Shown: positions 9,674 through 16,767 of the stretch, one piece after another
Numbering within the stretch: position 1 is the stretch's first letter
Layout: every line of letters starts with the position of its first letter
Assembly (NCBI GenBank): GCA_903834475.1
Contig: CAILJH010000053.1
Span: 1-42,833, forward strand
Direction: 5' to 3'
Origin: an uncultured Prolixibacteraceae bacterium
GTDB lineage: Bacteria > Bacteroidota > Bacteroidia > Bacteroidales > Prolixibacteraceae
Length of the DNA stretch: 42,833 bases
Position numbers and translations under genes: made by a program
The notes under the pieces: generated by a model
Told to the model about the DNA's origin: nothing
Database searches by the model: none
What the model saw: the letters and a program-made list of their open reading frames with translations, nothing else

Positions 9674-10204
9674 ATGGAAGAACTGGCAGTCGGGACCCGC
9701 GTTGATCATCCGCGTTACGGTGAAGGTATCGTCAGCAAAAATAAAATCACTTCGTATGAAATCTTTTTTGAACGGGGTGGAAAAATTGAAATCACAAAAC
9801 ACAATGAAGATCTGGAAGTTATTGAGACTGCGGCAGAAAAACCGAAGAACTCTTTAACACTGGCAGAAGTTGAAAAAGTATTGCGATATGTGCTCGAAGA
9901 TCAGAGTGCACTTCAGGAAATTGTTCCTCTTGGAGAAAAATGGACCGGAGGCAATATGCTTCTGCAACCGGCAAACCTTTCACTAAAACCGAAAGAAATA
10001 CCGATTGAAGCCTTTTTTCACAAAATTGTTATGCTGCGTGACCGGCTTCGGGTGCTTGAACAAAACATAAACAGCCATGCTGGATTATCGGACGAAGAAA
10101 AGGTAAACATGCAGCAATACATTACCCGTATTTACGGATCATTAACCACTTTCAATATACTTTTTGCCGACAAGGAACACTATTTTGTTGGCGCAAAATC
10201 TTGA
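9674..10204 (+). CDS. Unrecognised protein with N-terminal Tudor/KOW-like segment
   Basis: A 176-residue soluble protein that I do not recognise as a named family. Residues 5-30 (GTRVDHPRYGEGIV and following) resemble the small beta-barrel at the C-terminus of UvrD/PcrA helicases and CarD-like proteins, which bind RNA polymerase or nucleic acid. The rest looks helical: about residues 60-85, and a heptad-like stretch at 115-140 rich in Leu and Arg. There is no signal peptide or membrane segment. It ends 5 nt before the ATG of the esterase gene, so the two probably share a transcript, though no shared function is evident. RNA-polymerase or nucleic-acid binding is an inference from the short N-terminal motif only. 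Confidence 0.75.
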   Translation: MEELAVGTRVDHPRYGEGIVSKNKITSYEIFFERGGKIEITKHNEDLEVIETAAEKPKNSLTLAEVEKVLRYVLEDQSALQEIVPLGEKWTGGNMLLQPANLSLKPKEIPIEAFFHKIVMLRDRLRVLEQNINSHAGLSDEEKVNMQQYITRIYGSLTTFNILFADKEHYFVGAKS

Positions 10205-10209
10205 TTCTC

Positions 10210-11112
10210 ATGAAAACAATATTAGCTTTTTTCACTTTGGTTATCATCAGCTTTTCAACTATGGCGCAGGATATAAAACTTAAAGTATGGCCGAACGGAG
10301 CGCCCGACAGCAACGGGATGACACTACCCGAAGAACTGTTTGAAGGAAAAATGGTACGGAATGTTTCAGAAGCGCAAATCTATGTGTATTTGCCAAAAAT
10401 GGGAATAAACACCGGAGCAGCCGTGTTAATTTGTCCGGGTGGAGGATATGGAATTGAAGCGATGGACCACGAAGGCTATCAGTTGGCTGAATGGCTTGCT
10501 CAGCAAGGAGTTGCCGGCATTGTACTAAAATACCGCCTTCCGTATGGACATGATCAGATTCCGTTGGAAGATACGCAACGTGCCATTCGTCTCGTTCGGC
10601 AGAAGGCCGCTGAATGGGGAATCAATCCGATAAAAATTGGCATTGCAGGTTCATCGGCCGGAGGTCATTTAGCTTCGACAGCCGGAACCAGATTTGATTT
10701 GGGAAATCCTGAATCGGTTGATCCGATTGATAAGTACAGTTGTCGTCCCGATTTTATGCTACTCCTTTATCCGGTGATTACATTCAACGAAGAATTCGGG
10801 CACATGGGTTCACGCACCAATCTGATTGGCACAGGAAACAAATGGGATCTGGTTGCAAAATACTCCAACGAACTGAATGTGACAGCCCAAACCCCACCCA
10901 CTTTTTTAGTTCTTTCGGATGACGATTCCGCTGTACCAACACGCAATTCGATCGAATTTTACATGGCCCTGAAGAAGTTCAAAATTCCGGCAGAAATGCA
11001 TATTTTCAGGGATGGCGGACATGGCTTCGGAATGACCAAAAAGAATCTTCCGGTTGATCAGTGGCCTAATTTGTTCGCCCAGTGGATGAAAGCACAGGGA
11101 ATTACCAAATAG
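10210..11112 (+). CDS. Secreted alpha/beta hydrolase, BD-FAE/acetyl-xylan-esterase-like
   Basis: A 300-residue esterase-type alpha/beta hydrolase with a signal peptide (hydrophobic stretch to about residue 18, then TMAQ), so it is periplasmic or exported. The oxyanion-hole motif CPGGGYG is followed by the nucleophile elbow GSSAGG with Ser149. Acid residues lie in the DDD cluster at 237-239, and His271 lies in GGHGFG. This set is typical of Bacteroidota carbohydrate esterases that remove acetyl or feruloyl groups from hemicellulose. ATG at 10210 is chosen over an in-frame TTG at 10201, because the signal peptide begins at the ATG and the TTG overlaps the upstream stop. A CE2-like esterase is encoded at 14.9 kb. 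The substrate is inferred. Confidence 0.88.
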   Translation: MKTILAFFTLVIISFSTMAQDIKLKVWPNGAPDSNGMTLPEELFEGKMVRNVSEAQIYVYLPKMGINTGAAVLICPGGGYGIEAMDHEGYQLAEWLAQQGVAGIVLKYRLPYGHDQIPLEDTQRAIRLVRQKAAEWGINPIKIGIAGSSAGGHLASTAGTRFDLGNPESVDPIDKYSCRPDFMLLLYPVITFNEEFGHMGSRTNLIGTGNKWDLVAKYSNELNVTAQTPPTFLVLSDDDSAVPTRNSIEFYMALKKFKIPAEMHIFRDGGHGFGMTKKNLPVDQWPNLFAQWMKAQGITK

Positions 11113-11122
11113 AAGACAGTTC

Positions 11123-11279
11123 GAAGTGCCTAAAGTTCAGAGTGCCTTAAGTTAATTTCAGTTAGGCACACCAAACTCTGCGAATTTCAGACACTTATAA
11201 TTATCAATAGTTTAATAATTGGATTGTTCAATTGATTTTTACTCCAGGCACTCCGAACTTTAGTACACTTTAGGCACTT
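11123..11279. repeat. Imperfect palindromic intergenic repeat (AGTGCCTAAAGT family)
   Basis: The left arm at 11123-11147 reads AAGTGCCTAAAG-TTC-GAGTGCCT. Its inverted partner at about 11246-11279 is the same with a 9-10 nt insertion that duplicates TAAAGT. About 100 nt of A+T-rich DNA separates them. The unit AGTGCC(T)TAAGT is also repeated directly inside the left arm. It fills the gap between the esterase and the Nudix gene and encodes nothing visible. It may be a small non-autonomous mobile element or a REP-like sequence. Confidence 0.65.
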
Positions 11280-11292
11280 TTAATCTTTTTTC

Positions 11293-11832
11293 ATGTATTC
11301 AAACACTCACCCGGTTAATGTACTGAAGTTTTGTCCGCGATGTGGTTCTGTACATTTTCCGGCAACCGGCAACCGTTCGTTCCAGTGCGACGACTGTTCA
11401 TTTAATTATTATGTCAATTCGTCGGCTGCCGTAGCTGTCCTGCTTTTCAACGAAAAAGGCGAATTGTTACTGACCCGCCGTGCTATTGAACCTCATCTCG
11501 GAAAGCTTGATTTACCCGGAGGATTTATTGATCCGATGGAATCAGCTGAACAGTCTGCCGTGCGCGAAATTCAGGAAGAATTAGGCATTCCTGTTCATTC
11601 GTTGAAATATTTCGGCTCTTTCCCAAACGAATATGTTTTTTCCGGATTTTCTGTTTTCACCATCGATCTGGCGTTTTTTGCCCAAACTGAAAACTTAAAC
11701 GAAATGACTGCAATGGACGATGTGGCGTCGTTTGAATTTCATAAGCTTCAGGATATCGATCCGAAAGAAATGCCCTCTATTTCAATGTTTAACATCATCA
11801 AAGAACTTATAAAACGTGAAGGAACATATTAA
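11293..11832 (+). CDS. Nudix hydrolase with N-terminal zinc ribbon
   Basis: A 179-residue pyrophosphohydrolase. A four-Cys zinc ribbon (Cys14, Cys17, Cys32, Cys35) precedes a complete Nudix box at residues 77-99: G-x5-E at Gly77 and Glu83, then REIQEELGI with the metal-binding Glu residues. The zinc ribbon recalls the NADH pyrophosphatase NudC, but the protein is shorter and lacks the NudC N-terminal domain. A nucleotide-sugar or NDP-type substrate is equally possible. The C-terminus overlaps the GTG start of the aminopeptidase gene by 17 nt, suggesting translational coupling. Confidence 0.92.
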   Translation: MYSNTHPVNVLKFCPRCGSVHFPATGNRSFQCDDCSFNYYVNSSAAVAVLLFNEKGELLLTRRAIEPHLGKLDLPGGFIDPMESAEQSAVREIQEELGIPVHSLKYFGSFPNEYVFSGFSVFTIDLAFFAQTENLNEMTAMDDVASFEFHKLQDIDPKEMPSISMFNIIKELIKREGTY

Positions 11833-13600
11833 AAAACGAATTTCAGACCTGCGCGCAATTATGCAGGTTCAGGGACTGGACGCCTACATTATTTATGGAA
11901 CCGATCCTCATTTGAGCGAATATTTACCTGAATACTGGCAAACCAGATCCTATATTTCCGGTTTTACAGGTTCTGCCGGAATGGTCATTATTAGTTGCGA
12001 GAAAGCTGCGCTTTGGACCGATTCGCGGTATTTCCTCCAAGCTGAAGAAGAACTTTCGGGTACCGGAATTGAACTGGTTAAAATGCGAACATCTGGCCAT
12101 CCGGAGCCCGCAGAATGGCTTAAGCTGAATCTCAAATCAGGAGCCTGTGTCGGTACTGATGAAGGATGTATCTCCGTCTGCCAGTTCCGGAGCATGCAAA
12201 ACAGCCTGAATCAATCCGGAATTATCCTGATGGAGTCTGGTGATTTATTTACCAAAACCTGGTCGGATCGCCCTACCCTGCCCGATTCGCCGGTTTACGA
12301 ACACGACATACGATACGCCTGTACCGACCGAAAAACAAAAATCAGCAGCATTTGTACTGAACTGGAAAAATCCGGAACAAACCTGCAAATTATCACCGCT
12401 TTGGACGATCTCGCCTGGAGCTTCAATCTTCGCGGAAACGATGTGGAATGCAATCCGGTTTTTATGGCTTATGCAATTGTTTCCAGAGAGGAAACAATTA
12501 TATTCATCGACAGCCGGAAACTACCTTCGGAATTAAAAAATAAACTGGAATCAGAAAATTTACAAATCAGGGAATATACAGGATTACTGAGCCATTTGGG
12601 TAGTTTACCAAATACAACACGGATCTTATTTGACCCGGAACGAACGAATCAAGCCATTTTAAGTAGTATTCCTGAACATTGTCAACTATTTGAAGGTCTG
12701 TCGGTTCCGTGCCGTTTAAAAGCGATCAAATCGGAAGCCGAAGTCAGAAATATCAGGCAAGCGATGCGAAAAGATGGAGTGGCAATGCTCGAGTTCCTGC
12801 ACTGGCTGGAAAACAATCTGGGAAAGGTTCCGGTAACTGAGTATACCGTTGCTGAAAAACTGATTGAATTGCGAACCAAACAACCCGAATTTAAAGGCAT
12901 TAGCTTCTATCCTATCGTTGGATACAAAGAACATGGAGCCATTGTTCATTTTCATGTTACCGAAGAAAATGCGCTTCCTGTTCAGAAAGACGGATTTCTG
13001 CTTTTTGATTCCGGAGGACAGTACAGCGATGGAACTACTGATATCACCCGGACCATTGCCTTGTCAGAATTGACTTCCCGTCAAAAAACTGATTTTACGA
13101 TGGTTTTAAAAGGAATGATTTCGCTGACCTTGGCAAAATTTCCGGTCAATACCCGTGGTTACCATCTCGATATCCTGGCACGAAAAGACATGTGGAAACA
13201 TGGACTGAATTACGGCCACGGAACAGGCCACGGAGTGGGATATTTTCTGAATGTACACGAAGGACCAATGGCTATCCGCCAGGAATTTAATGAACGGGTC
13301 ATTGAAGCCGGGATGGTACTGTCGAACGAACCGGCTCTTTACCGTTTGGGTGAATATGGATTGAGAACTGAAAATATGATGGTTTGCCTGAAAGACGAAT
13401 CAACCGAATATGGCAATTTTCTTCGTTTCGATACCCTGACCCTTTGCCCGATTGACACCAAAGCCATCGACAAAAGCTTGCTTAATCCTGAGGAAATTGA
13501 TTGGCTCAACAGCTATCATCAAAGAGTTTTTGATGAATTGGAGCCTATGGTTGATGATGAATTGAAGGGCTTTTTAAAAGAGCTGACAAAGGCAATTTAA
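11816..13600 (+). CDS. Xaa-Pro aminopeptidase (aminopeptidase P, M24B family)
   Basis: A 594-residue cytoplasmic metallopeptidase that releases the N-terminal residue from peptides with Pro at position 2. Two creatinase-type N-terminal domains (about residues 8-140 and 150-300) precede the pita-bread catalytic domain and a short M24 C-terminal domain, the same layout as the long eukaryotic-type (XPNPEP1) enzymes and longer than E. coli PepP. The two-metal ligands are all visible: Asp398, Asp409, His472, Glu505 and Glu519, within DSGGQYSDGTTDITRT, GHGTGHGVG, NEP and RTEN. The start is GTG at 11816, inside the end of the Nudix gene; no later start keeps the N-terminal domain whole. Confidence 0.95.
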   Translation: MKEHIKKRISDLRAIMQVQGLDAYIIYGTDPHLSEYLPEYWQTRSYISGFTGSAGMVIISCEKAALWTDSRYFLQAEEELSGTGIELVKMRTSGHPEPAEWLKLNLKSGACVGTDEGCISVCQFRSMQNSLNQSGIILMESGDLFTKTWSDRPTLPDSPVYEHDIRYACTDRKTKISSICTELEKSGTNLQIITALDDLAWSFNLRGNDVECNPVFMAYAIVSREETIIFIDSRKLPSELKNKLESENLQIREYTGLLSHLGSLPNTTRILFDPERTNQAILSSIPEHCQLFEGLSVPCRLKAIKSEAEVRNIRQAMRKDGVAMLEFLHWLENNLGKVPVTEYTVAEKLIELRTKQPEFKGISFYPIVGYKEHGAIVHFHVTEENALPVQKDGFLLFDSGGQYSDGTTDITRTIALSELTSRQKTDFTMVLKGMISLTLAKFPVNTRGYHLDILARKDMWKHGLNYGHGTGHGVGYFLNVHEGPMAIRQEFNERVIEAGMVLSNEPALYRLGEYGLRTENMMVCLKDESTEYGNFLRFDTLTLCPIDTKAIDKSLLNPEEIDWLNSYHQRVFDELEPMVDDELKGFLKELTKAI

Positions 13601-13629
13601 CGATCCGAGATAACTACAAATCTAATTCA

Positions 13630-13730
13630 GAGCGTCATTGCGAACGAAGTGAAGCAATCTCAACTCATTCTACTTTTCAGATTGCTTCAGTTCGTTTCCG
13701 TTACACTTCAACTCCTTCGCAATGACGCTC
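13630..13730. repeat. Compound inverted repeat (GCGTCATTGCGAACGAA...GAAGCAATCT family)
   Basis: The left arm at 13630-13660 contains GAGCGTCATTGCGAA then GAAGCAATCT. The right side contains the inverse AGATTGCTTC at 13680-13689 and TTCGCAATGACGCTC at 13716-13730. The 26 nt between the right-side blocks (13690-13715) keep a partial match to the left arm. The sequence resembles dispersed palindromes common in bacterial intergenic regions. It sits between the aminopeptidase stop and the convergent terminator. Confidence 0.8.
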
Positions 13731-13784
13731 CGAATCTGCTAGTGTAATTTTGCAGACTTGTCTTAATTCAGACATTTGAATCAT

Positions 13785-13823
13785 AAAAAAACCGTCTCAG
13801 AGCAAGTCCAAGACGGTTTTTTT
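13785..13823. terminator. Bidirectional terminator between convergent genes
   Basis: AAAAAAACCGTCT (13785-13797) pairs with AGACGGTTTTTTT (13811-13823) across a 13-nt loop. The A-run and T-run make it work in both directions. It serves the aminopeptidase gene (+) and the TIM-barrel gene (-). Confidence 0.9.
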
Positions 13824-13839
13824 ATGATTATTTGAAGAC

Positions 13840-14718
13840 CTATTGTTTCACGTAATCGGCCTTTAAAAGGAAGTCGAGTGATTGTTTCACACCGTCGATT
13901 GGATTTGAATTAAATTCTTCCACTTCAACAATGTAATGTTGCATACCAGCTGTTTTTGCATTGTCGAAAATCGGTTTAAAATTCATCTTGGCATCACTTC
14001 CGCCTAATTCTTTTAAATCCTTCACGTGCCACAATTCGAAACGGCCAGGATAAGCTTTGAAATAATCCACCGGATTTTTACCACCTTCGGTAATCCAGAA
14101 TAAATCCATTTCAAACATTACTTTTTTAGGATCGGTATTTTTCAGCATGCAATCATAAATAGTCTGTCCATCAACCTGTCCAAATTCATGACTATGGTTG
14201 TGGTAGCCAAAACGAATACCTGCAGCATTGCATTTTTCGCCAACCGCATTGAAATATTCGCAATAACGTTTAGTTCCTGCGATGCTTTCGTAGCCTACTT
14301 TGTCCATAAAAGGCTGAACAATGTATTTTACACCGGCGGCTTTATGAGCAGCAATTGCAGTATCCCACCATGCCATACATTTATCCCATCCGGCCTTGTC
14401 AGGAACTGCTTGTCCGCAATGTGATGAAAAGAAATTTAATCCGTTTGCATCGCACAAAGCTTTAAAAGCAGCAGGTTCCATTCCATAGAATTTTCCATCG
14501 TTATACCCTGCGGCTTCAACAATCTGGTAACCCTGTTTGCCCACTTTTTCGACAACGGTTTTGATGTCTGAGGATTTTATGGCCTCGCGCACAGAATACA
14601 ATTGAAGACCAACTTCTTTGCCATTTTTAGAAGCAGCAAAGGAATCAATTCCACCAATAACACAGGCAGTCAACAAAATGACTGTCAATGACTTTTTAAA
14701 ATTAAAACTTAAACTCAT
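13840..14718 (-). CDS. Secreted sugar phosphate isomerase/epimerase-like TIM-barrel protein
   Basis: A 292-residue protein of the xylose isomerase-like TIM-barrel superfamily. The N-terminal signal sequence has KK, then a hydrophobic stretch, then either LTAC (a possible lipobox) or SFAAS (a possible signal peptidase I site), so it is exported. Family features are VGLQLYSVR at the mature start, the EAAGY strand, FFSSHCGQ, GYHNHSHEF and MFEMDLFW, followed by WHVKDL and a late VEVEEF. His and Glu residues in these strands are the usual metal-binding positions. Exported members are common in Bacteroidota carbohydrate loci; the reaction is unknown. ATG at 14718 is preferred to an in-frame start at 14769, because the signal peptide begins there and a promoter -7 element lies between. 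The CE2-like gene is 139 nt upstream. Confidence 0.88.
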   Translation of the reverse strand: MSLSFNFKKSLTVILLTACVIGGIDSFAASKNGKEVGLQLYSVREAIKSSDIKTVVEKVGKQGYQIVEAAGYNDGKFYGMEPAAFKALCDANGLNFFSSHCGQAVPDKAGWDKCMAWWDTAIAAHKAAGVKYIVQPFMDKVGYESIAGTKRYCEYFNAVGEKCNAAGIRFGYHNHSHEFGQVDGQTIYDCMLKNTDPKKVMFEMDLFWITEGGKNPVDYFKAYPGRFELWHVKDLKELGGSDAKMNFKPIFDNAKTAGMQHYIVEVEEFNSNPIDGVKQSLDFLLKADYVKQ

Positions 14719-14776
14719 GATAAATAATTTATTAGATTTAGAATAGTTGTATATAACCCGGTCTTTCAACCTTTAG

Positions 14777-14807
14777 CAAAAGTAACTTCAAAAAACCAAT
14801 ACTGAAA
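14777..14807 (-). promoter_or_regulatory. Candidate Bacteroidota promoter of the TIM-barrel gene
   Basis: On the minus strand, TACTTTTG (14784-14777) matches the -7 consensus exactly. TTTC (14807-14804) lies 19 nt upstream in place of TTTG. The predicted start is near 14770, giving a leader of about 50 nt to the ATG at 14718. It suggests that this gene can be transcribed independently of the esterase gene upstream. Confidence 0.5.
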
Positions 14808-14857
14808 CAGATTGTTGAATTTTGTTTCTGAAACAAGTAGAAAATAAGTTCAATCCT

Positions 14858-15955
14858 TTAAAACTCACTACCTAAATATTCCCAACCCAGAACACTGGAG
14901 ATAACAGGCCATACGTGAGCTGCCATTTTCTTTGCTCCGGAATAATTCGGATGTGTATCAGATCCCAGGTCTTTTTCCGGATTCATCAGATAAGTCGGAA
15001 TTCCAACAAAATAGACATTCTTCTTTCCTTCTGCTGACCTAAAATTCTCAACCATTTCCTTCACGTACGAATAACATGGTTCGTCAGTCATAGGACCAAC
15101 AACGCAAAAAACAGGTAAGTCACCATATTGTTTTTGCACCTCGTTAATCAATTTTTCGTAAGCAGCGATAAAGACCGATTTGTCAGGATATGGTTTTGTG
15201 CTGAAATCATTTGTTCCCAGGTTGATTACCACCAAATCAGGCTTCCATTGACTGAAGTTCCAAAGCGGTTGTTCTTTTTCATCGAAAACACGATTGAAGC
15301 GGACGGGCATTGTTCCTGTTGGCGAAACTTTTTCCTTGTATCCGTAATTACGCACAACACCTTCACCTGAATGTGCCACAATGTGGTAATCGGCATGGAA
15401 TGCGCGGGCCATAATTGGAGCATAACTCATGAAATTGTTTTCGGTCGATGGTTTCCATCGCTCACTTTTTGTTTTGCCTTCCGTGCCGTAACCACAGGTA
15501 ATCGAATTGCCAATAAACTCGATTTTGCGGACAGGAATTTCCATCCATGGAAGCATTTCACCATTTTCAGAAATCACGATTCCTTTGAACGTACCAATCC
15601 CCTGGTTTCCTTCGGTACGTTTGTAAATTTGTATTTTATGAATCTGAGATCCAAGTCCGCCGGCGATCAGAATGGTTGTATCGCTCTTAACTTCAATCGT
15701 TTTTGAAGGCTGATCATCGACCAGAACATTGTAATAATTGTGACCGGTGTCGCTCATCCGAACTGCACAATCCGTACTTCGGATGTTGAATTGGATGTAC
15801 ACTCCCGACCAATCATAGCGAATTTCATTCGGATTTGAAAAATCGAAACGGCCGACATAACGAAAAGCTTGATTGCTGGCCGGAACAAATTTGGTTTGGG
15901 CAGGTACAGATGCGCCAATTAGTAGAATTGCAAAAGCAAGAAGTAATGTTTTCAT
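14858..15955 (-). CDS. Secreted SGNH esterase, CE2-like (jelly roll plus SGNH domains)
   Basis: A 365-residue secreted hydrolase. The signal peptide ends near ASVPAQ. An N-terminal beta-sandwich (about residues 20-140, with YVGRFDF and WSGVYIQFNI) precedes an SGNH domain. Block I is GNSITCGYG with nucleophile Ser151, block III is LGTND, and block V is DTHPN with Asp333 and His335. This two-domain arrangement is that of carbohydrate esterase family 2, which removes acetyl groups from xylan or glucomannan. ATG at 15955 is preferred over 15976, because the charged-then-hydrophobic signal peptide starts there. With the other esterase (10.2 kb) and the downstream TIM-barrel protein it suggests use of acetylated plant polysaccharide; this role is inferred. 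Confidence 0.9.
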   Translation of the reverse strand: MKTLLLAFAILLIGASVPAQTKFVPASNQAFRYVGRFDFSNPNEIRYDWSGVYIQFNIRSTDCAVRMSDTGHNYYNVLVDDQPSKTIEVKSDTTILIAGGLGSQIHKIQIYKRTEGNQGIGTFKGIVISENGEMLPWMEIPVRKIEFIGNSITCGYGTEGKTKSERWKPSTENNFMSYAPIMARAFHADYHIVAHSGEGVVRNYGYKEKVSPTGTMPVRFNRVFDEKEQPLWNFSQWKPDLVVINLGTNDFSTKPYPDKSVFIAAYEKLINEVQKQYGDLPVFCVVGPMTDEPCYSYVKEMVENFRSAEGKKNVYFVGIPTYLMNPEKDLGSDTHPNYSGAKKMAAHVWPVISSVLGWEYLGSEF

Positions 15956-16014
15956 AGTAATCTTTATTATAGGCATTTAACATGTTTTTTCAGTGTGAAT
16001 ACCCCAGTTGATAT

Positions 16015-16045
16015 GCTCCCTTCGACTGCTTCGCGCTCAGGGAGC
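16015..16045. repeat. Hairpin repeat GCTCCCT...AGGGAGC
   Basis: A 7-bp perfect stem (GCTCCCT at 16015-16021, AGGGAGC at 16039-16045) encloses a loop with TCGACTGCTTCGCGCTC. There is no T-run, and it lies upstream of the esterase and just past the PaaI-type gene stop. It resembles the CCCTTCGACTGCGCTCAGGG palindromes scattered through many bacterial genomes. Confidence 0.65.
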
Positions 16046-16070
16046 ACAGTATCGGACTTCGGTCTTCAAA

Positions 16071-16556
16071 CTATTCTTCCTCAAAAAATGCATCAATCCC
16101 CGGATAGTTATATTTTTCGCGGGCATCAGTTTCGGACAGCAGAAAAAACTTAAACTCGGCTTCGGAACATACAATTCCGGAAGAATTGATTAACCGCGAC
16201 TGAATTATTGCTGTTCGCTTGTGTTGCTCAACCAGGCTTGCACGAATAGTTATCTCACCTTCGTCGATCATTAATGGTTTCCTGAACCGCACTTTCATTT
16301 CGCCTGTCATGCCAACGGTGCCGCATTTGACGTAAACCAGCCATCCGGCAATTTCATCGAGTAAAGTCGATTGTATTCCGCCATGAAGTATCTTTGGATA
16401 GCTTTGCAGAATTGGTCGCGGATTCCAGAACGAAACCACCTCGTCGCCGTCTTCCCAAAATTCAAGATGCAATCCAAATTCGTTGTATGGCGAACATCCG
16501 AAGCATTGATAAACTTCAGGATCGTCGTTCAGGTGAATATTTTTGATTTTTCTCAT
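16071..16556 (-). CDS. PaaI-type hotdog thioesterase
   Basis: A 161-residue hotdog-fold protein of the PaaI/YdiI group. It has an N-terminal CFGC motif (Cys18, Cys21) with following N-x-x-GL, and the helix motif HGGIQSTLLDE with His58, Gly59-Gly60 and Asp67. The beta-sheet core follows (VRFRKPL, EITIRASL). Such enzymes hydrolyse acyl-CoA or hydroxyacyl-CoA thioesters. The frame is open to 16634, but ATG at 16556 is preferred: an exact -7 promoter element ends 6 nt before it, and family homology starts there. The substrate is unknown. The acidic tail (FFEEE) is not conserved in the family, as far as I know. Confidence 0.88.
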   Translation of the reverse strand: MRKIKNIHLNDDPEVYQCFGCSPYNEFGLHLEFWEDGDEVVSFWNPRPILQSYPKILHGGIQSTLLDEIAGWLVYVKCGTVGMTGEMKVRFRKPLMIDEGEITIRASLVEQHKRTAIIQSRLINSSGIVCSEAEFKFFLLSETDAREKYNYPGIDAFFEEE

Positions 16557-16562
16557 GGATTG

Positions 16563-16596
16563 CAAAATTAGAAAACCCTCATAAAGATCAGGCAAA
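16563..16596 (-). promoter_or_regulatory. Bacteroidota promoter abutting the PaaI-type ATG
   Basis: On the minus strand, TTTG (16596-16593), a 22-nt spacer and TAATTTTG (16570-16563) fit the -33/-7 pattern. The -7 element ends 6 nt before the ATG at 16556, so transcription would begin at or within a few bases of the start codon. This favours the short start and suggests a leaderless mRNA. Confidence 0.55.
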
Positions 16597-16714
16597 ATCT
16601 TCACATCTTTGAAAATTTTATTGGCTGTATTCATTCAAATCAAGACACAATCCCCTATTTCATTATAATATTGTATCCATTTGGATTGGATCGAATCAAT
16701 TTCGTCTGAAAATA

Positions 16715-16745
16715 TTGCCGTTTATCTTCATTTTTGGTAGTTTAG
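16715..16745 (+). promoter_or_regulatory. Possible promoter of the nucleoside phosphorylase gene
   Basis: TTG (16715-16717), a 20-nt spacer and TAGTTTAG (16738-16745) match the Bacteroidota pattern with one mismatch in the -7 element. The ATG is 22 nt further on. Confidence 0.35.
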
Positions 16746-16767
16746 AACATTCAAAATAATATTCCGG

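Noticed and set aside
10201-10209. TTG start for the secreted esterase
   Set aside because: It overlaps the previous stop codon and would put three residues before a canonical signal peptide that begins at ATG 10210.
11123-11279. Insertion sequence remnant between esterase and Nudix genes
   Set aside because: Palindromic arms are present, but no transposase fragment or target duplication is visible, so only a repeat is called.
13630-13730. Inverted repeat as the aminopeptidase terminator
   Set aside because: No T-run follows, and a clear bidirectional terminator lies at 13785-13823.
14719-14769. Upstream start for the TIM-barrel gene
   Set aside because: It would place 17 polar residues ahead of the signal sequence, and it begins at about the transcription start predicted from the -7 element just upstream.
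15956-15976. Upstream start for the CE2-like esterase (seven more residues)
   Set aside because: MKTLLLAF at 15955 is a normal signal-peptide start; the added residues bring nothing.
15962-15980. TATAAT-like sequence upstream of the CE2-like gene on the minus strand
   Set aside because: There is no -35 partner, and the other promoters here follow the Bacteroidota TAnnTTTG pattern.
16557-16634. 26-residue N-terminal extension of the PaaI-type thioesterase
   Set aside because: It contains an exact promoter -7 element and is not part of the hotdog fold.
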